64,000 nucleotides of DNA. Origin: Candidatus Gastranaerophilales bacterium. GTDB taxonomy: Bacteria > Cyanobacteriota > Vampirovibrionia > Gastranaerophilales > Gastranaerophilaceae. The notes under the pieces are model-generated. The model did no database searches and was not told the origin of the DNA. It was given only the letters and a program-made list of their open reading frames with translations. The position numbers were made by a program, and so were the translations under genes. The stretch lies in contig CALURL010000003.1 in the NCBI GenBank assembly GCA_944323155.1, positions 1 through 64,000 of the forward strand, written 5' to 3'. This document shows positions 52,162-61,066 of the stretch, one piece after another. Every line of letters begins with the position of its first letter. The first letter of the stretch is position 1.

Positions 52162-53118
52162 ATGGCAGTGTATTTTTTCTACGGTGAAGAAGATTTTAAT
52201 ATTGAAAAAGAGGTTGAGAAACTGAAAAAAAGTCTCGACAAAAATTTTCTTGAAATGAGTTTCAAAACATATAATAATCCAAAATTTGTGGATTTAATTG
52301 CGATTCTTCGTACACAACCTATGATGTTTGGCAAAATGCTTATTATAATAAACTGCCTTGATTATTTTTCTAAAACATTTGAAGATAAAGAAATTAAACA
52401 AATCGCAGAAGCTCTTGAAAATAACAACGATAATCTAGATATTGTTTTTGTTGCAGAACTTCCAAGAGGAGAAGGCAAAAAACTTGACAGCCGTAAAAAA
52501 TTTTTTAAAACACTTTCAAAGTATAATGCCAGAGAATTCCCGACAATTCCGACATATAAAGTCGCTGACCTTGAAGACTGGATAAAAAAACAAGGAAAAT
52601 CAAAAGATATTAAATTTGAACCAGATGCCTTAACCGCAATTATTTCTCAGATTGGAAACAACTTAAGGCAAATCGATGCAGAACTTGATAAATTAAAACT
52701 TTTCGCATACCCAAAAGATTTAATTACCGCCCAAATGGTTAAAGAAATTTGTATATCAAATGAGGATTTGTTTGCGTTTTCGGACTTTCTTATGGAAAAC
52801 CAGAAAGACAAAGCGCTTTTGGAATACAGAAGATTACTTGATAAAAAATATCCGCTTGAAATTCTAGCAACATTGCAGACAATGCTCAGACGCTGGATAA
52901 TCCTGAAAGCAAAAGCGCAGGAGTGCACATCTTTTGAACTTGCAAAACTTACAGGCATGCATGAATATGTCGTTAAATTGAATTTGCAAAAACTAAAAAA
53001 AACAAACCTTAAAGATCTTGTAAAACTAAAACAAAATCTTACAGAAGCAGAATATAAAATAAAATCAGGACAGGCATTCGATGTAGAAGAAGAGGTGGAA
53101 AATGCATTATTTAAGTGA
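52162..53118 (+). CDS. holA: DNA polymerase III subunit delta
   Basis: Clamp-loader subunit that opens the beta clamp. The 318-residue protein follows the HolA/YqeN pattern: AVYFFYGEEDFNIEKEVEKL start, YKVADLEDWIKKQGK near 130, a DAELDKLKLFAY segment near 172 and the C-terminal collar helices. The next gene, holB, begins 17 bases before its stop. Confidence 0.88.
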   Translation: MAVYFFYGEEDFNIEKEVEKLKKSLDKNFLEMSFKTYNNPKFVDLIAILRTQPMMFGKMLIIINCLDYFSKTFEDKEIKQIAEALENNNDNLDIVFVAELPRGEGKKLDSRKKFFKTLSKYNAREFPTIPTYKVADLEDWIKKQGKSKDIKFEPDALTAIISQIGNNLRQIDAELDKLKLFAYPKDLITAQMVKEICISNEDLFAFSDFLMENQKDKALLEYRRLLDKKYPLEILATLQTMLRRWIILKAKAQECTSFELAKLTGMHEYVVKLNLQKLKKTNLKDLVKLKQNLTEAEYKIKSGQAFDVEEEVENALFK

Positions 53119-53968
53119 AAAATATCCATTTCTGATGAAATATTTTAATAATGGAATACATAGTTCTGATAAAAACATTGCTCACTGTATATTATTTTAC
53201 GGTTCAGATTTGCAGGCACAATATGATTTGGCGCTGGAAATTGCAAGAATGTTAAATTGCACAGGAACTCATACACCTGACTGCCAGTGTCTTAACTGCA
53301 GCTGGATTAGAGAAAACAAACATCCGGCAGTATTAACAATTTCCAAAGTTGATAACAAACCTTCTGATGATACATCTAAAACAGTTATTTCAATTGATCA
53401 GGCAAGAATGATTAAAAATGAACTTCTTGTAACCTCAGAATATCACAGGGTTTTAATCTTCTGCGACAAAGATAAAGAAGGAAATATTTGCGGATTAAAC
53501 CAGCAGAATTTTCAAGCTGACGCGGCAAATGCGTTATTGAAAACTTTTGAAGAACCTCCGTCACAAACAACATTCTTCTTTTTAACAAAAGATAAATCAG
53601 ATATGATTACAACAGTAGTGTCACGTGCACAATGCTTCTTTGTACCGTCAAAACAGGATGATATCAGAGATTTTTCGCTTGTAAAAGAAACTATGGACGG
53701 GTATCTTGAACTTGAACGCTCTGAAGTTTTAGATTTGAATAATAAAATTCTTGAGCTCACAAAAGAACATGATCCGGAAGAAATTTTTACCCAAATCCAA
53801 AATTACATGGATGCACTTTTAAAACATAGTATAAATAATCCGGCTGTGAAACTAAAACTTATAAAAGATTTGAAATCAACCGAAATGGCAAAAAAACAAT
53901 TCCGTCTGAATATGAATATTCAAACGATAGTCGAAAACCTTTGCTATGATTTAATTTTAAACAATTAA
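53102..53968 (+). CDS. holB: DNA polymerase III subunit delta'
   Basis: Clamp-loader subunit. HCILFYGSDLQAQYDLALEI starts the AAA+ fold but, as is normal for delta', without a working Walker A. Zinc module C...C-x-C-x2-C in LNCTGTHTPDCQCLNCSW, ANALLKTFEEPPSQTTFFFL near 140 and the sensor SRAQCF (SRC-type) near 178. 288 residues. It overlaps holA by 17 bases, so the two subunits are made together. Confidence 0.87.
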   Translation: MHYLSEKYPFLMKYFNNGIHSSDKNIAHCILFYGSDLQAQYDLALEIARMLNCTGTHTPDCQCLNCSWIRENKHPAVLTISKVDNKPSDDTSKTVISIDQARMIKNELLVTSEYHRVLIFCDKDKEGNICGLNQQNFQADAANALLKTFEEPPSQTTFFFLTKDKSDMITTVVSRAQCFFVPSKQDDIRDFSLVKETMDGYLELERSEVLDLNNKILELTKEHDPEEIFTQIQNYMDALLKHSINNPAVKLKLIKDLKSTEMAKKQFRLNMNIQTIVENLCYDLILNN

Positions 53969-54195
53969 CTTTCTGTATTTGTTTCAAAATCAAAAAATTT
54001 TTCAATCGGAACATCAAGGGCTTTAGCATTCTTTTCTAAAGTTTTGAATTGGTATTCTTTTTTCCTTTCTTCAATTTCTGTAAGAACTCTTTCCTGTCTG
54101 TGCAAAATTTTTGCAAGCTCAGAACAGCTCAAGCCTTTTTGAGTTCTATAATATTTTATATTCCGTCCAAGTTTTTGAAATTCTTCTTTTTCCAT
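53965..54195 (-). CDS. XRE-family transcription regulator
   Basis: A 76-residue helix-turn-helix protein (MEKEEFQKLGRNIKYYRTQK then LSCSELAKILHRQERVLTEI). GGGAGGTT lies 3 bases before ATG 54195; a longer frame to 54318 has no support. It is divergent from the histidine kinase gene with 96 bases between, so it may regulate it. Confidence 0.85.
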   Translation of the reverse strand: MEKEEFQKLGRNIKYYRTQKGLSCSELAKILHRQERVLTEIEERKKEYQFKTLEKNAKALDVPIEKFFDFETNTES

Positions 54196-54256
54196 AATAA
54201 CCTCCCAACAATATTGTGGAATAATTTCATAGAATTTCAAATTTGATTTAACAAAA

Positions 54257-54285
54257 TTGCCAGCTTCGATTGAACAGAATATAAT
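54257..54285 (+). promoter_or_regulatory. promoter of the histidine kinase gene, predicted leaderless
   Basis: TTGCCA (54257-54262), 17 bases, TATAAT (54280-54285), then 6 bases and ATG 54292 without a ribosome site. This is the clearest leaderless promoter in the window. Confidence 0.7.
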
Positions 54286-54291
54286 ATTGAT

Positions 54292-55950
54292 ATGAAAAAG
54301 TTCGATTTTTTCAGGCAATTTAGAGATGCCGTTTTAATAGTCAATAAAAAAGGTGATGTCGTTTATAGAAACCATACATTTAAAAGATGGTTTAAAGATT
54401 TTGTCGATATACGAAAACTTTCTCATAACACAAGTTTCGACATATGTCCGCTTGCAAGTTATAATGTTGAAGTTTATTCACCGATATACCATGCAGTTAT
54501 TTCTAAAGAAAACTTTTTTGCCTGCATTTCTTATCAGTCTAATCTAAACAGAATCTTTTACTATGATTTAACTGCAATTAAAAAAGGCAACTACACAATT
54601 ATATTTTTCAGCGACGTAAGCGCACAAAACAAACTCAATGATATTTACAAAGAAAACGAAAAGTTAAAAGAAAAATATCGTAACCTGCTTGATGAAAATG
54701 AAGACTTACAAAAAATTAAACAGAAAGCACAGAGTCAAGCTATCCGTATTGCACTCATAAACAAAGTTTCCAACATTATACGAGAAAGCATTGACATATC
54801 GCAAATTCTTCAATCTACACTAAAAGAACTGATGATAATGTTTGGTGCTTATAAAGCTTATTATGCAAAAGCAGAAAAAGACGGTTTTACTATTCAAGAG
54901 ATTTCAGGCAACAAAAAACATAAACATACAAAAACTATTCAATTCGATGAAAAAACATCTAAAACTATTGAAGCAAAAGAAATTTCAGTATCTAATTGCC
55001 TCATAGAATATCTTGGAGCACAACCATTTAAACAATCGGTTCTTCGTATTATAGTTCCAATACATCATATGCAAAACCTAATGGGAGTCATAGTTTTGCT
55101 AAGCTATCAAAAAAGAGAACTCAATGAAGAAATCGAAATTCTAGAAGCAATATCCTCTCAGCTTTCCAACGCTATAACACGCGCAGAACTTTATCAAAAA
55201 AATATTCAAACAGTAAAAGAACTTCAAAAAGCATTAAAAGAATTAAAAGAAACACAAATTCAACTAATTAATTCCGAAAAAATGGCATCGCTCGGTCAGC
55301 TTGTAGCAGGAGTTGCACACGAAATAAATACCCCTGTTGCATCAATAAAATCCAACAACGGAATAGTCGCAAAACTATTGCCGCAAGTGCAGGACAGCGA
55401 TTTGAAAGATATGCTTACAGAGATAAATAACATAGATAAAGAAGCTGTTGAAAGAATAAGCAACATTGTAACAAGTTTGAAAAAATTTGTCCGGCTCGAT
55501 GAAGCAGAATTGCAGGAAGCGGACATAAATAAAGAACTAGATTTGACTCTTGATTTAATCAGACACGAAACAAAAAACCGAATAGAAATAATAAAAAATT
55601 ACGGCAAAATTCCAGCTATACGCTGCTTTCCGAATATGCTGAATCAAGTATTTACAAACATTCTAATTAATGCTTGCCAAGCAATTGAAGGTAAAGGAAC
55701 TATAAAAATTACAACTGAATATAAAAAGAATAAACTAATAATTAAGATAAAAGACAGCGGCAAAGGAATACCGCAAAATGAGCTCAACAAGATATTTTCA
55801 GCCGGATATACTACAAAAGGAGTAGGCGTTGGAACAGGACTTGGTTTAGCAATTTGTTCCAAAATAATTGAAAAGCATAAAGGTGAAATTACTGTAAACA
55901 GTGAGGTTGGGCATGGCAGCGAGTTTGTTATTACTATCTGTGGTGAGTAA
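54292..55950 (+). CDS. sensor histidine kinase (PAS-like, GAF, HisKA, HATPase)
   Basis: The 552 residues have an N-terminal PAS-like sensor (about 10-115), a coiled coil (NEKLKEKYRNLLDENEDLQK), a GAF domain (about 165-300), the phosphoacceptor His in VAGVAHEINTPVASIKSNN near 341, and a full HATPase: NILINACQAIEG (N box), KDSGKGIPQNEL (G1), GVGTGLGLAICSKII (G2). It has no membrane span, so it senses something in the cytoplasm. No response regulator is adjacent; the divergent XRE gene is not one. Confidence 0.93.
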   Translation: MKKFDFFRQFRDAVLIVNKKGDVVYRNHTFKRWFKDFVDIRKLSHNTSFDICPLASYNVEVYSPIYHAVISKENFFACISYQSNLNRIFYYDLTAIKKGNYTIIFFSDVSAQNKLNDIYKENEKLKEKYRNLLDENEDLQKIKQKAQSQAIRIALINKVSNIIRESIDISQILQSTLKELMIMFGAYKAYYAKAEKDGFTIQEISGNKKHKHTKTIQFDEKTSKTIEAKEISVSNCLIEYLGAQPFKQSVLRIIVPIHHMQNLMGVIVLLSYQKRELNEEIEILEAISSQLSNAITRAELYQKNIQTVKELQKALKELKETQIQLINSEKMASLGQLVAGVAHEINTPVASIKSNNGIVAKLLPQVQDSDLKDMLTEINNIDKEAVERISNIVTSLKKFVRLDEAELQEADINKELDLTLDLIRHETKNRIEIIKNYGKIPAIRCFPNMLNQVFTNILINACQAIEGKGTIKITTEYKKNKLIIKIKDSGKGIPQNELNKIFSAGYTTKGVGVGTGLGLAICSKIIEKHKGEITVNSEVGHGSEFVITICGE

Positions 55951-56285
55951 TATTTGTTAAGTTTTGTTACATATTTGGTTAATATATTATTGAAACACAT
56001 CCTTTTTTAAAAAAACAATCATCACATGAAAAAAAATAATACATCTAACCCAAGAATTGATGAAAAAAATATGCTATATTAATAGTATAAAGTGTGAGTG
56101 TTACCCTTAAAAATTTAAAATAAATACCACCCACAGTAAGGAACATCATTTTGAAACATTTCAAAAGATATTTTGTAAACAAAAATTAATAAAAGTTAGT
56201 AGAAAAGGCAATATTATATTCTAAAATTTTTTTATAAATACATAAGGTGTGTAGAATATATTATTGTAGCGTCGGAGGAAAGTAG
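55951..56285. other. 335-bp intergenic stretch, no gene seen
   Basis: AT-rich sequence between the kinase and the HEAT-repeat gene. I see no ORF with a ribosome site and no clear hairpin. It probably holds the HEAT gene promoter (a TAGAAT box near 56250) and perhaps an mRNA leader. Confidence 0.5.
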
Positions 56286-57143
56286 ATGACAATTAGTGTG
56301 AACAGCAAGAAAAAACAAGTTAAAAAATCTTTTGATGAGTTATTAATGGATCTTAGAACAAGTAATTCAGAAAAAGTTAGATATAACGCGGCACGTATTC
56401 TTGGTGAAATGGGCGACTCTAAAGCAGTTGAACCACTTATTGAAGTTTTAAAACACGACAAAAACGGTTCTGTTAGATTATATGCAGCCCGTGCTCTTGG
56501 TGAACTTGGCGATTCTAAAGCAACAACTCACTTGATTGAATCTTTACGTGAAGATAGAAACGTTGACGTAAGAGTTCGTGCGGCACGTGCACTCGGCCGT
56601 TTGGGCGGCGAAATTGTTGTTGAACCTCTTGTTGAGGCTCTTAATGATGAAAACCCTCAAGTTTGTATCACTGCAACTGATGCGTTAATTGAAATTGGTG
56701 ATGTTGCAACTGATGCTTTGATTGCTTCTTTAGACCACGAAAAAGTTAATGTTCGCTGCGATGCAACACGCGCTTTGGGCGAAATCGGAAACAAAAAAGC
56801 TGTTGATAAAGTTATTAATATGCTTTATGACGAATGGGTTAACGTTAGAATTTACGCAGTTACTTCATTAGGTAAACTAAATGATACAAAAGCAGTTCCT
56901 GCATTGATTGACGTTATGAAAAACCGTAACGAAAATGAACTTGTTAGAGCCGGTGCTGCTGCAGCTTTAGGTGTTCTTAGAGACCAAAGAGCATTACTTC
57001 CATTAAGAGAATTGATTATGGAAGCTGAAGAACTCGGTGAATTGGAAGACACTGCTTTGAAATCTTTCAAAAAGATTATGGCAGCCAACTGGCAGTCAAT
57101 TCCTGGAGCTACTGCTCAAAAGAAACCGGTTGCTACATTCTAG
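56286..57143 (+). CDS. HEAT-repeat protein (PBS lyase HEAT-like)
   Basis: Eight or so 31-residue HEAT units (KAVEPLIEVLKHDKNGSVRL-type with YAARALGELGDSKA), 285 residues, almost the whole protein. The family is named for cyanobacterial phycobilin lyases, but here no bilin gene is present and a general scaffold role is more likely. CGGAGGAAAG precedes ATG 56286, a very strong ribosome site, and codon usage looks well adapted, so it is probably abundant. Terminator follows. Confidence 0.9.
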   Translation: MTISVNSKKKQVKKSFDELLMDLRTSNSEKVRYNAARILGEMGDSKAVEPLIEVLKHDKNGSVRLYAARALGELGDSKATTHLIESLREDRNVDVRVRAARALGRLGGEIVVEPLVEALNDENPQVCITATDALIEIGDVATDALIASLDHEKVNVRCDATRALGEIGNKKAVDKVINMLYDEWVNVRIYAVTSLGKLNDTKAVPALIDVMKNRNENELVRAGAAAALGVLRDQRALLPLRELIMEAEELGELEDTALKSFKKIMAANWQSIPGATAQKKPVATF

Positions 57144-57167
57144 GATGCAAAGAAAACAAAAAGGATT

Positions 57168-57200
57168 AAAAAACACCTCTTTAATACAAGAGGTGTTTTT
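57168..57200 (+). terminator. terminator of the HEAT gene
   Basis: AAAACACCTCT-TTAATACA-AGAGGTGTTTTT. Confidence 0.85.
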
Positions 57201-57236
57201 ATATTAAAACTTATATTTTCAAATAGATTTTAAAGT

Positions 57237-58022
57237 TTACTTGAAATAGTATTCAATTTCAGCAGACAAATCAAGTTTTTTAGCAGTCTTTCTAAAAATT
57301 CTTGACTTAAGCCCCATTTTTGCAAGTCTATACTTAAGGCTCACTGCTAAAACTCCAAAACCATATTTACAAGAACGTATAAAATTGATTGATGAAGCCT
57401 CTTTAAAATATTTTGTAGGACAAGAAATTTCGCCTATTTTATAATTATTATAAAATAACAAAGCAATGATTTCATTATCAAAAATAAAATCATCATCGCA
57501 CTCAGCCAAAGGCAAACTTTCCAAAACTTCTCTTGTAAAACCTCTAAATCCGGTATGATATTCTGTTAAATTTTCTCCGGTAAGGAGATTTTCAAACCAA
57601 GTTAAAAATTTATTTGCAATGAATTTGTAAAGCGGCATACCGCCTTTCAAAGCAGAATTTCCTAACATACGCGAAGCCAGCACTGCGTCATACTGCCCGA
57701 AAGCCATCATACAAACTATTGCCGGAATTAATTTAGGAGTATATTGATAATCCGGATGCAGCATCACAACGATGTCTGCTCCGGATTTCAAAGCTGCTTT
57801 ATAACATGATTTTTGATTGCCGCCGTAACCTTTATTTTCCTTGTGAACAATCGTTGTTATATTTAACTCTTTTGATATGAGTTTTGTATTATCTTGAGAA
57901 TTATCGTCAACAAGGATAACTTCATCGACAAAATCTTTATAAATTTCATCGTAGGTTTGTTTTAAGGTTTTTTCTGCGTTATACGCAGGCATTATTACAA
58001 CGACTTTTTTATTATTAATCAT
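57237..58022 (-). CDS. glycosyltransferase family 2, DPM1-like
   Basis: A 261-residue GT-A enzyme of the dolichyl/undecaprenyl-phosphate mannosyltransferase type: VVIMPAYNAEKTLKQTYDEI, LVDDNSQDNT, MLHPDYQYTPKLIP (DXD-like DPD/HPDYQ near 92), and TGFRGFTREVLESL near 157. It lacks C-terminal membrane spans, like short DPM1 forms. It likely loads a sugar onto a lipid carrier. Starts 17 bases after the hpf stop on the same strand. Confidence 0.9.
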   Translation of the reverse strand: MINNKKVVVIMPAYNAEKTLKQTYDEIYKDFVDEVILVDDNSQDNTKLISKELNITTIVHKENKGYGGNQKSCYKAALKSGADIVVMLHPDYQYTPKLIPAIVCMMAFGQYDAVLASRMLGNSALKGGMPLYKFIANKFLTWFENLLTGENLTEYHTGFRGFTREVLESLPLAECDDDFIFDNEIIALLFYNNYKIGEISCPTKYFKEASSINFIRSCKYGFGVLAVSLKYRLAKMGLKSRIFRKTAKKLDLSAEIEYYFK

Positions 58023-58039
58023 GTGTTTTTAGATATAAC

Positions 58040-58405
58040 TTACTCAGTTTCAACTGTTTCTGCTTCTTCAGGGGCATTATCAGTTCTGATTGAAGACTTG
58101 TCTGTTCCTAAACTTTTATCTTTGAATTTTTTGACCTGTCTGTCAAGCTTATCAGCAAGCAAGTCAATACTTTCATACATAGAATCAGCTGCTTCTTCAC
58201 AACGAACAACACCGCCGGTACTCAATTTGCAATTAACTTCAGCCACGTGCTTTCCTGATGCTGCGGGGTTTTTAATAACTGATAAAACTACATCAATACC
58301 TTGAATTTGGTCATAGTGGTTTGCAACCTTGCCTAGTTTTTCTTTTACATAAGCCTTAATTGCATCAGTAATTTCAATGTTTCTTCCGTTAACGTAGATG
58401 TGCAT
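58040..58405 (-). CDS. hpf: ribosome hibernation promoting factor (short HPF/RaiA)
   Basis: The 121-residue protein has the HPF start MHIYVNGRNIEITDAIKAYV and the CEEAADSMYESIDLLADKLD segment near 75. It binds the 30S decoding centre and stalls ribosomes in poor conditions. Only the N-terminal domain is present (short type), followed by an acidic tail. AGGAGGT precedes ATG 58405. It is followed by a GT2 gene in the same operon. Confidence 0.94.
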   Translation of the reverse strand: MHIYVNGRNIEITDAIKAYVKEKLGKVANHYDQIQGIDVVLSVIKNPAASGKHVAEVNCKLSTGGVVRCEEAADSMYESIDLLADKLDRQVKKFKDKSLGTDKSSIRTDNAPEEAETVETE

Positions 58406-58469
58406 TTATACCTCCTATAATACTGCTTATATAGTATAACACAATAACGGAAATTTTTAAAGGGTCAAA

Positions 58470-58784
58470 TTAGTCTTCAATAATGAATTGTTGTAATTCA
58501 ACGTTAGGAGTACCAATAACTCTTACCAATTCTAATACAGAAGCTTTCATTTGGCATTTTTGAGAAGAACCGCTAAAGAAATCTCTATAGAAACAGCCTT
58601 CACAATTACATCCTCTTTTGTAACATTCCAAAGCAGTTGGTGTCCATCTTCTTACTGCGACAGCTCTGCCCATATCCCTACTTCTAAACAATTTATATAA
58701 TCTCCACTTATTTACTATCTTACCCAAGTATGGCAAACCAAACAGATAAATCTGTTCTAATCCCCTTTTTGGAAAGGTTTTCAC
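58470..58784 (-). CDS. Cys-rich conserved hypothetical protein
   Basis: The 104-residue protein has a C-terminal half with RRWTPTALECYKRGCNCEGC and then a Cys in SSQKCQMKASVLELVRVIG: a C-x4-C-x-C-x2-C set plus a fifth Cys, which could bind zinc or an Fe-S cluster. A WTPTALECY...VLELVRxxG layout seems shared with short proteins in other anaerobes, but I cannot name the family. It has a strong promoter (58810-58837). Confidence 0.72.
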   Translation of the reverse strand: MKTFPKRGLEQIYLFGLPYLGKIVNKWRLYKLFRSRDMGRAVAVRRWTPTALECYKRGCNCEGCFYRDFFSGSSQKCQMKASVLELVRVIGTPNVELQQFIIED

Positions 58785-58809
58785 CCCTCACATGCCAGTC
58801 CTTAATTCC

Positions 58810-58837
58810 ATTATAAAAAATAAGGGGATTTTTTCAA
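58810..58837 (-). promoter_or_regulatory. promoter of the Cys-rich gene
   Basis: Minus strand TTGAAA (58837-58832), 16 bases, TATAAT (58815-58810); start near 58803. Confidence 0.7.
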
Positions 58838-58956
58838 GGGCACGACATGAGAATATTAACATTTGTAACAACCAGTCCAATTCCGGTATTATTAAGCTTT
58901 TTCAAAAGTCAATCATGCTGAAGATAACACTCTAACATGCTTCTCAGGATTTTAAC

Positions 58957-58989
58957 CATGAAAAACCATGCTTGGAGCATGATTTCATG
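58957..58989. repeat. imperfect inverted repeat downstream of mntP
   Basis: CATGAAA...CCATGC-TTGGA-GCATG...TTTCATG. It lies 78-110 bases past the mntP stop and may end the DUF4127-mntP message, though no U tract follows. The gap 58785-59066 otherwise holds only the Cys-rich gene promoter. Confidence 0.5.
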
Positions 58990-59066
58990 ATTTATGTTTA
59001 TATAAACTTTTGTAAACATTTGGTAAAAACTTTATTTTTGGCATGCCGCAAAATCAAAATATACTT

Positions 59067-59609
59067 TTATAGCAAGGATTTTACGGCTAAAGCAATTAAA
59101 ATTAAACCGCCGGAAATTTCTAAATATTTTGAAGGAAATTTTTTAAAAAAATTCCCGCCCCAAAAACCGCTCATTGACATAAAAAATGAAGCTAGACCAA
59201 TTATTATAGCTGGAACAATTAAGCTTGTTCCCGTAAAATTTAAACTAGCACCGGCTGCAAGAGCATCAATACTTGTCGCAATCCCAAGTCCCAAAAGACA
59301 TTTAAAATCAAAACAGCAAATTCCTTCCTCATCTTTTTCATTAAAGGCCTCGAATATAAATTTCAAACCTAAAATCGCAAAGATAGCAAATACAATCCAC
59401 CTGCTAAAAGGTTCAACATACTTGCTTATTATATCCGCTGCAACATAACCAATACAAGGCATAACCCCTTGAGAAATTCCCATGGTTAACGCGAGTGCAA
59501 GAGAATTTTTCAAGCGGTTATGGGTAAAAATTAACCCTTGTGAAAAAGATACAACAAGGCAATCAATACCTAATGCAAACGCAAGAAATACTATTTCGAC
59601 TATATTCAA
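59067..59609 (-). CDS. mntP: manganese efflux pump MntP family
   Basis: A 180-residue, six-span membrane protein: MNIVEIVFLAFALGIDCLVV (span 1, charged Asp) and GLGIATSIDALAAGASL (span 4, second repeat). This matches MntP (DUF204), which exports Mn2+. The start is TTG 59609; it overlaps the stop TGA of the DUF4127 gene as TTGA, with GAGGTGA 7 bases upstream, so translation is coupled. No Mn-responsive yybP-ykoY riboswitch is seen. Confidence 0.88.
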   Translation of the reverse strand: MNIVEIVFLAFALGIDCLVVSFSQGLIFTHNRLKNSLALALTMGISQGVMPCIGYVAADIISKYVEPFSRWIVFAIFAILGLKFIFEAFNEKDEEGICCFDFKCLLGLGIATSIDALAAGASLNFTGTSLIVPAIIIGLASFFMSMSGFWGGNFFKKFPSKYLEISGGLILIALAVKSLL

Positions 59610-61018
59610 TTTAAATTCACCTCTATTTCAAAAAGTCTGTTCCATGGGAAATTATAACTCACTTTTGCCTGAGTATCCAAAAGAGAAAAGACTTTAGCTT
59701 CATAAGGTTTCATTTTAATTGACACTTCATCAATATCCGGTTTTGATAACTCTTGCCGAACATTTGCCTGATATGCCCAATCGTCAAGAAAACGAATAAT
59801 TTGTAAGTTTTTAAAATGCCGGTCGGAATAAGTATTTAATTGGCGACAACTTGAGTAAAATTTTACAACAGCAGCGCAGATAAGACTTCCCAAAGAATTT
59901 GCAGAAGTATTCCAAGCAGAATATCCATAGAAATTATCACCTAAGCCGGCTTCAAAAAGTTTATTAACAAAAGCATTATCTGCGCCATTTGCAAATCTTA
60001 CATCAGCAATCATATAAGGTTTATCAGGGCGTTTCCAATTACCATTATAGACATCTGTAGGAACCTTCATAACGATTTCGCCCTGTCTTTCCTTAAAATT
60101 ATTCACATACAATAAAATATCAGCCTCAGAAGGCTCGCACAGTTCGCATCCTGCAAGTTCCAACTGTCCTTTAACAGAGTTTTCTATGGAAACATCTTCG
60201 TAATTTGAAATTAGATTTTTATACTCTGGTTCTAAAAATACAGGAGCGACTTTCAATCTTGATTTTTCAGATAAAATGCCGCCTGCAAAAGCATCAGAAA
60301 CCGCTCTTGCTAAAAGAGTAAGTGGAATTTCATCCGCACCAGTTTTTACAAAACCGCCTAAAGTTTTTAACTCATTTGCTTCAATTACATTAAGTCCATA
60401 CTCGGCACAATCATCTTTTGAAAAAATTAGGGTTTCAAATAACCCATTTTTACAAGCATTAATAGTACTGCCTTTTTGCCATTCAAGATAGATTTTATTT
60501 ATTTCAAAGTTTCTTTTTCGTGTTGCAAGGTAATCGGATAGAATTTCCTCCGGAATATCAGAATGTTTACAATTTTCTGCGCCAAATTTGTGAAGATTAT
60601 ATGAGTATTCAAAAATCTTTTTACCCCATTTGTTCCAATATTCTTTTTCTTCCTCATTAACATTGTTATTAGAAATTCGCATAATGCTTGAAAAGGCATA
60701 AATTTTAGCATTCTTTTTTTCAAGAATTTCACGCAACTTGTATATACGTTCTTTTATTTTTTCAAAAGAGTCCGGACATCTTCTGGACGATATCAGTCCG
60801 CCGTATGCAACCGTATCAAGAGGAAGAATTACAGCGTCAATATCTTTCAAATCTTTCAGCCATTCGAAAAGCTTTTCTGTATCGGCATATTTTGTTAAAT
60901 CTCCAAGCCAGTCTCTTTCAGGCATATAAAGATTTATACTATCATTAATATCTGCAATCTGTTTTGGTAATGTATAACATACCGGCCTATTGTCAATTGG
61001 TACAAATGCTATGTTCAT
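59606..61018 (-). CDS. DUF4127 family protein
   Basis: A 470-residue soluble protein. MNIAFVPIDNRPVCYTLPKQ and LPLDTVAYGGLISSRR match DUF4127 (no assigned function). The TATAAT box at 61030-61025 is 6 bases before ATG 61018, and no ribosome site exists, so the mRNA is predicted leaderless; a longer frame to 61039 would overlap that box. It is in an operon with mntP, which suggests a metal-linked or envelope role, but that is only context. Confidence 0.85.
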   Translation of the reverse strand: MNIAFVPIDNRPVCYTLPKQIADINDSINLYMPERDWLGDLTKYADTEKLFEWLKDLKDIDAVILPLDTVAYGGLISSRRCPDSFEKIKERIYKLREILEKKNAKIYAFSSIMRISNNNVNEEEKEYWNKWGKKIFEYSYNLHKFGAENCKHSDIPEEILSDYLATRKRNFEINKIYLEWQKGSTINACKNGLFETLIFSKDDCAEYGLNVIEANELKTLGGFVKTGADEIPLTLLARAVSDAFAGGILSEKSRLKVAPVFLEPEYKNLISNYEDVSIENSVKGQLELAGCELCEPSEADILLYVNNFKERQGEIVMKVPTDVYNGNWKRPDKPYMIADVRFANGADNAFVNKLFEAGLGDNFYGYSAWNTSANSLGSLICAAVVKFYSSCRQLNTYSDRHFKNLQIIRFLDDWAYQANVRQELSKPDIDEVSIKMKPYEAKVFSLLDTQAKVSYNFPWNRLFEIEVNLN

Positions 61019-61024
61019 AACTTT

Positions 61025-61030
61025 ATTATA
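61025..61030 (-). promoter_or_regulatory. -10 box of DUF4127-mntP, predicted leaderless
   Basis: Minus strand TTGCTT (61052-61047), 16 bases, TATAAT (61030-61025), then AAAGTT and ATG. Confidence 0.6.
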
Positions 61031-61066
61031 TGTTATCATTTAATTTAAGCAAAAAGGTAACAAATT

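Noticed and set aside
58853-58927. 24-codon plus-strand ORF as a second toxin peptide
   Set aside because: It has a weak ribosome site, is not strongly hydrophobic and has no facing antisense RNA or terminator.
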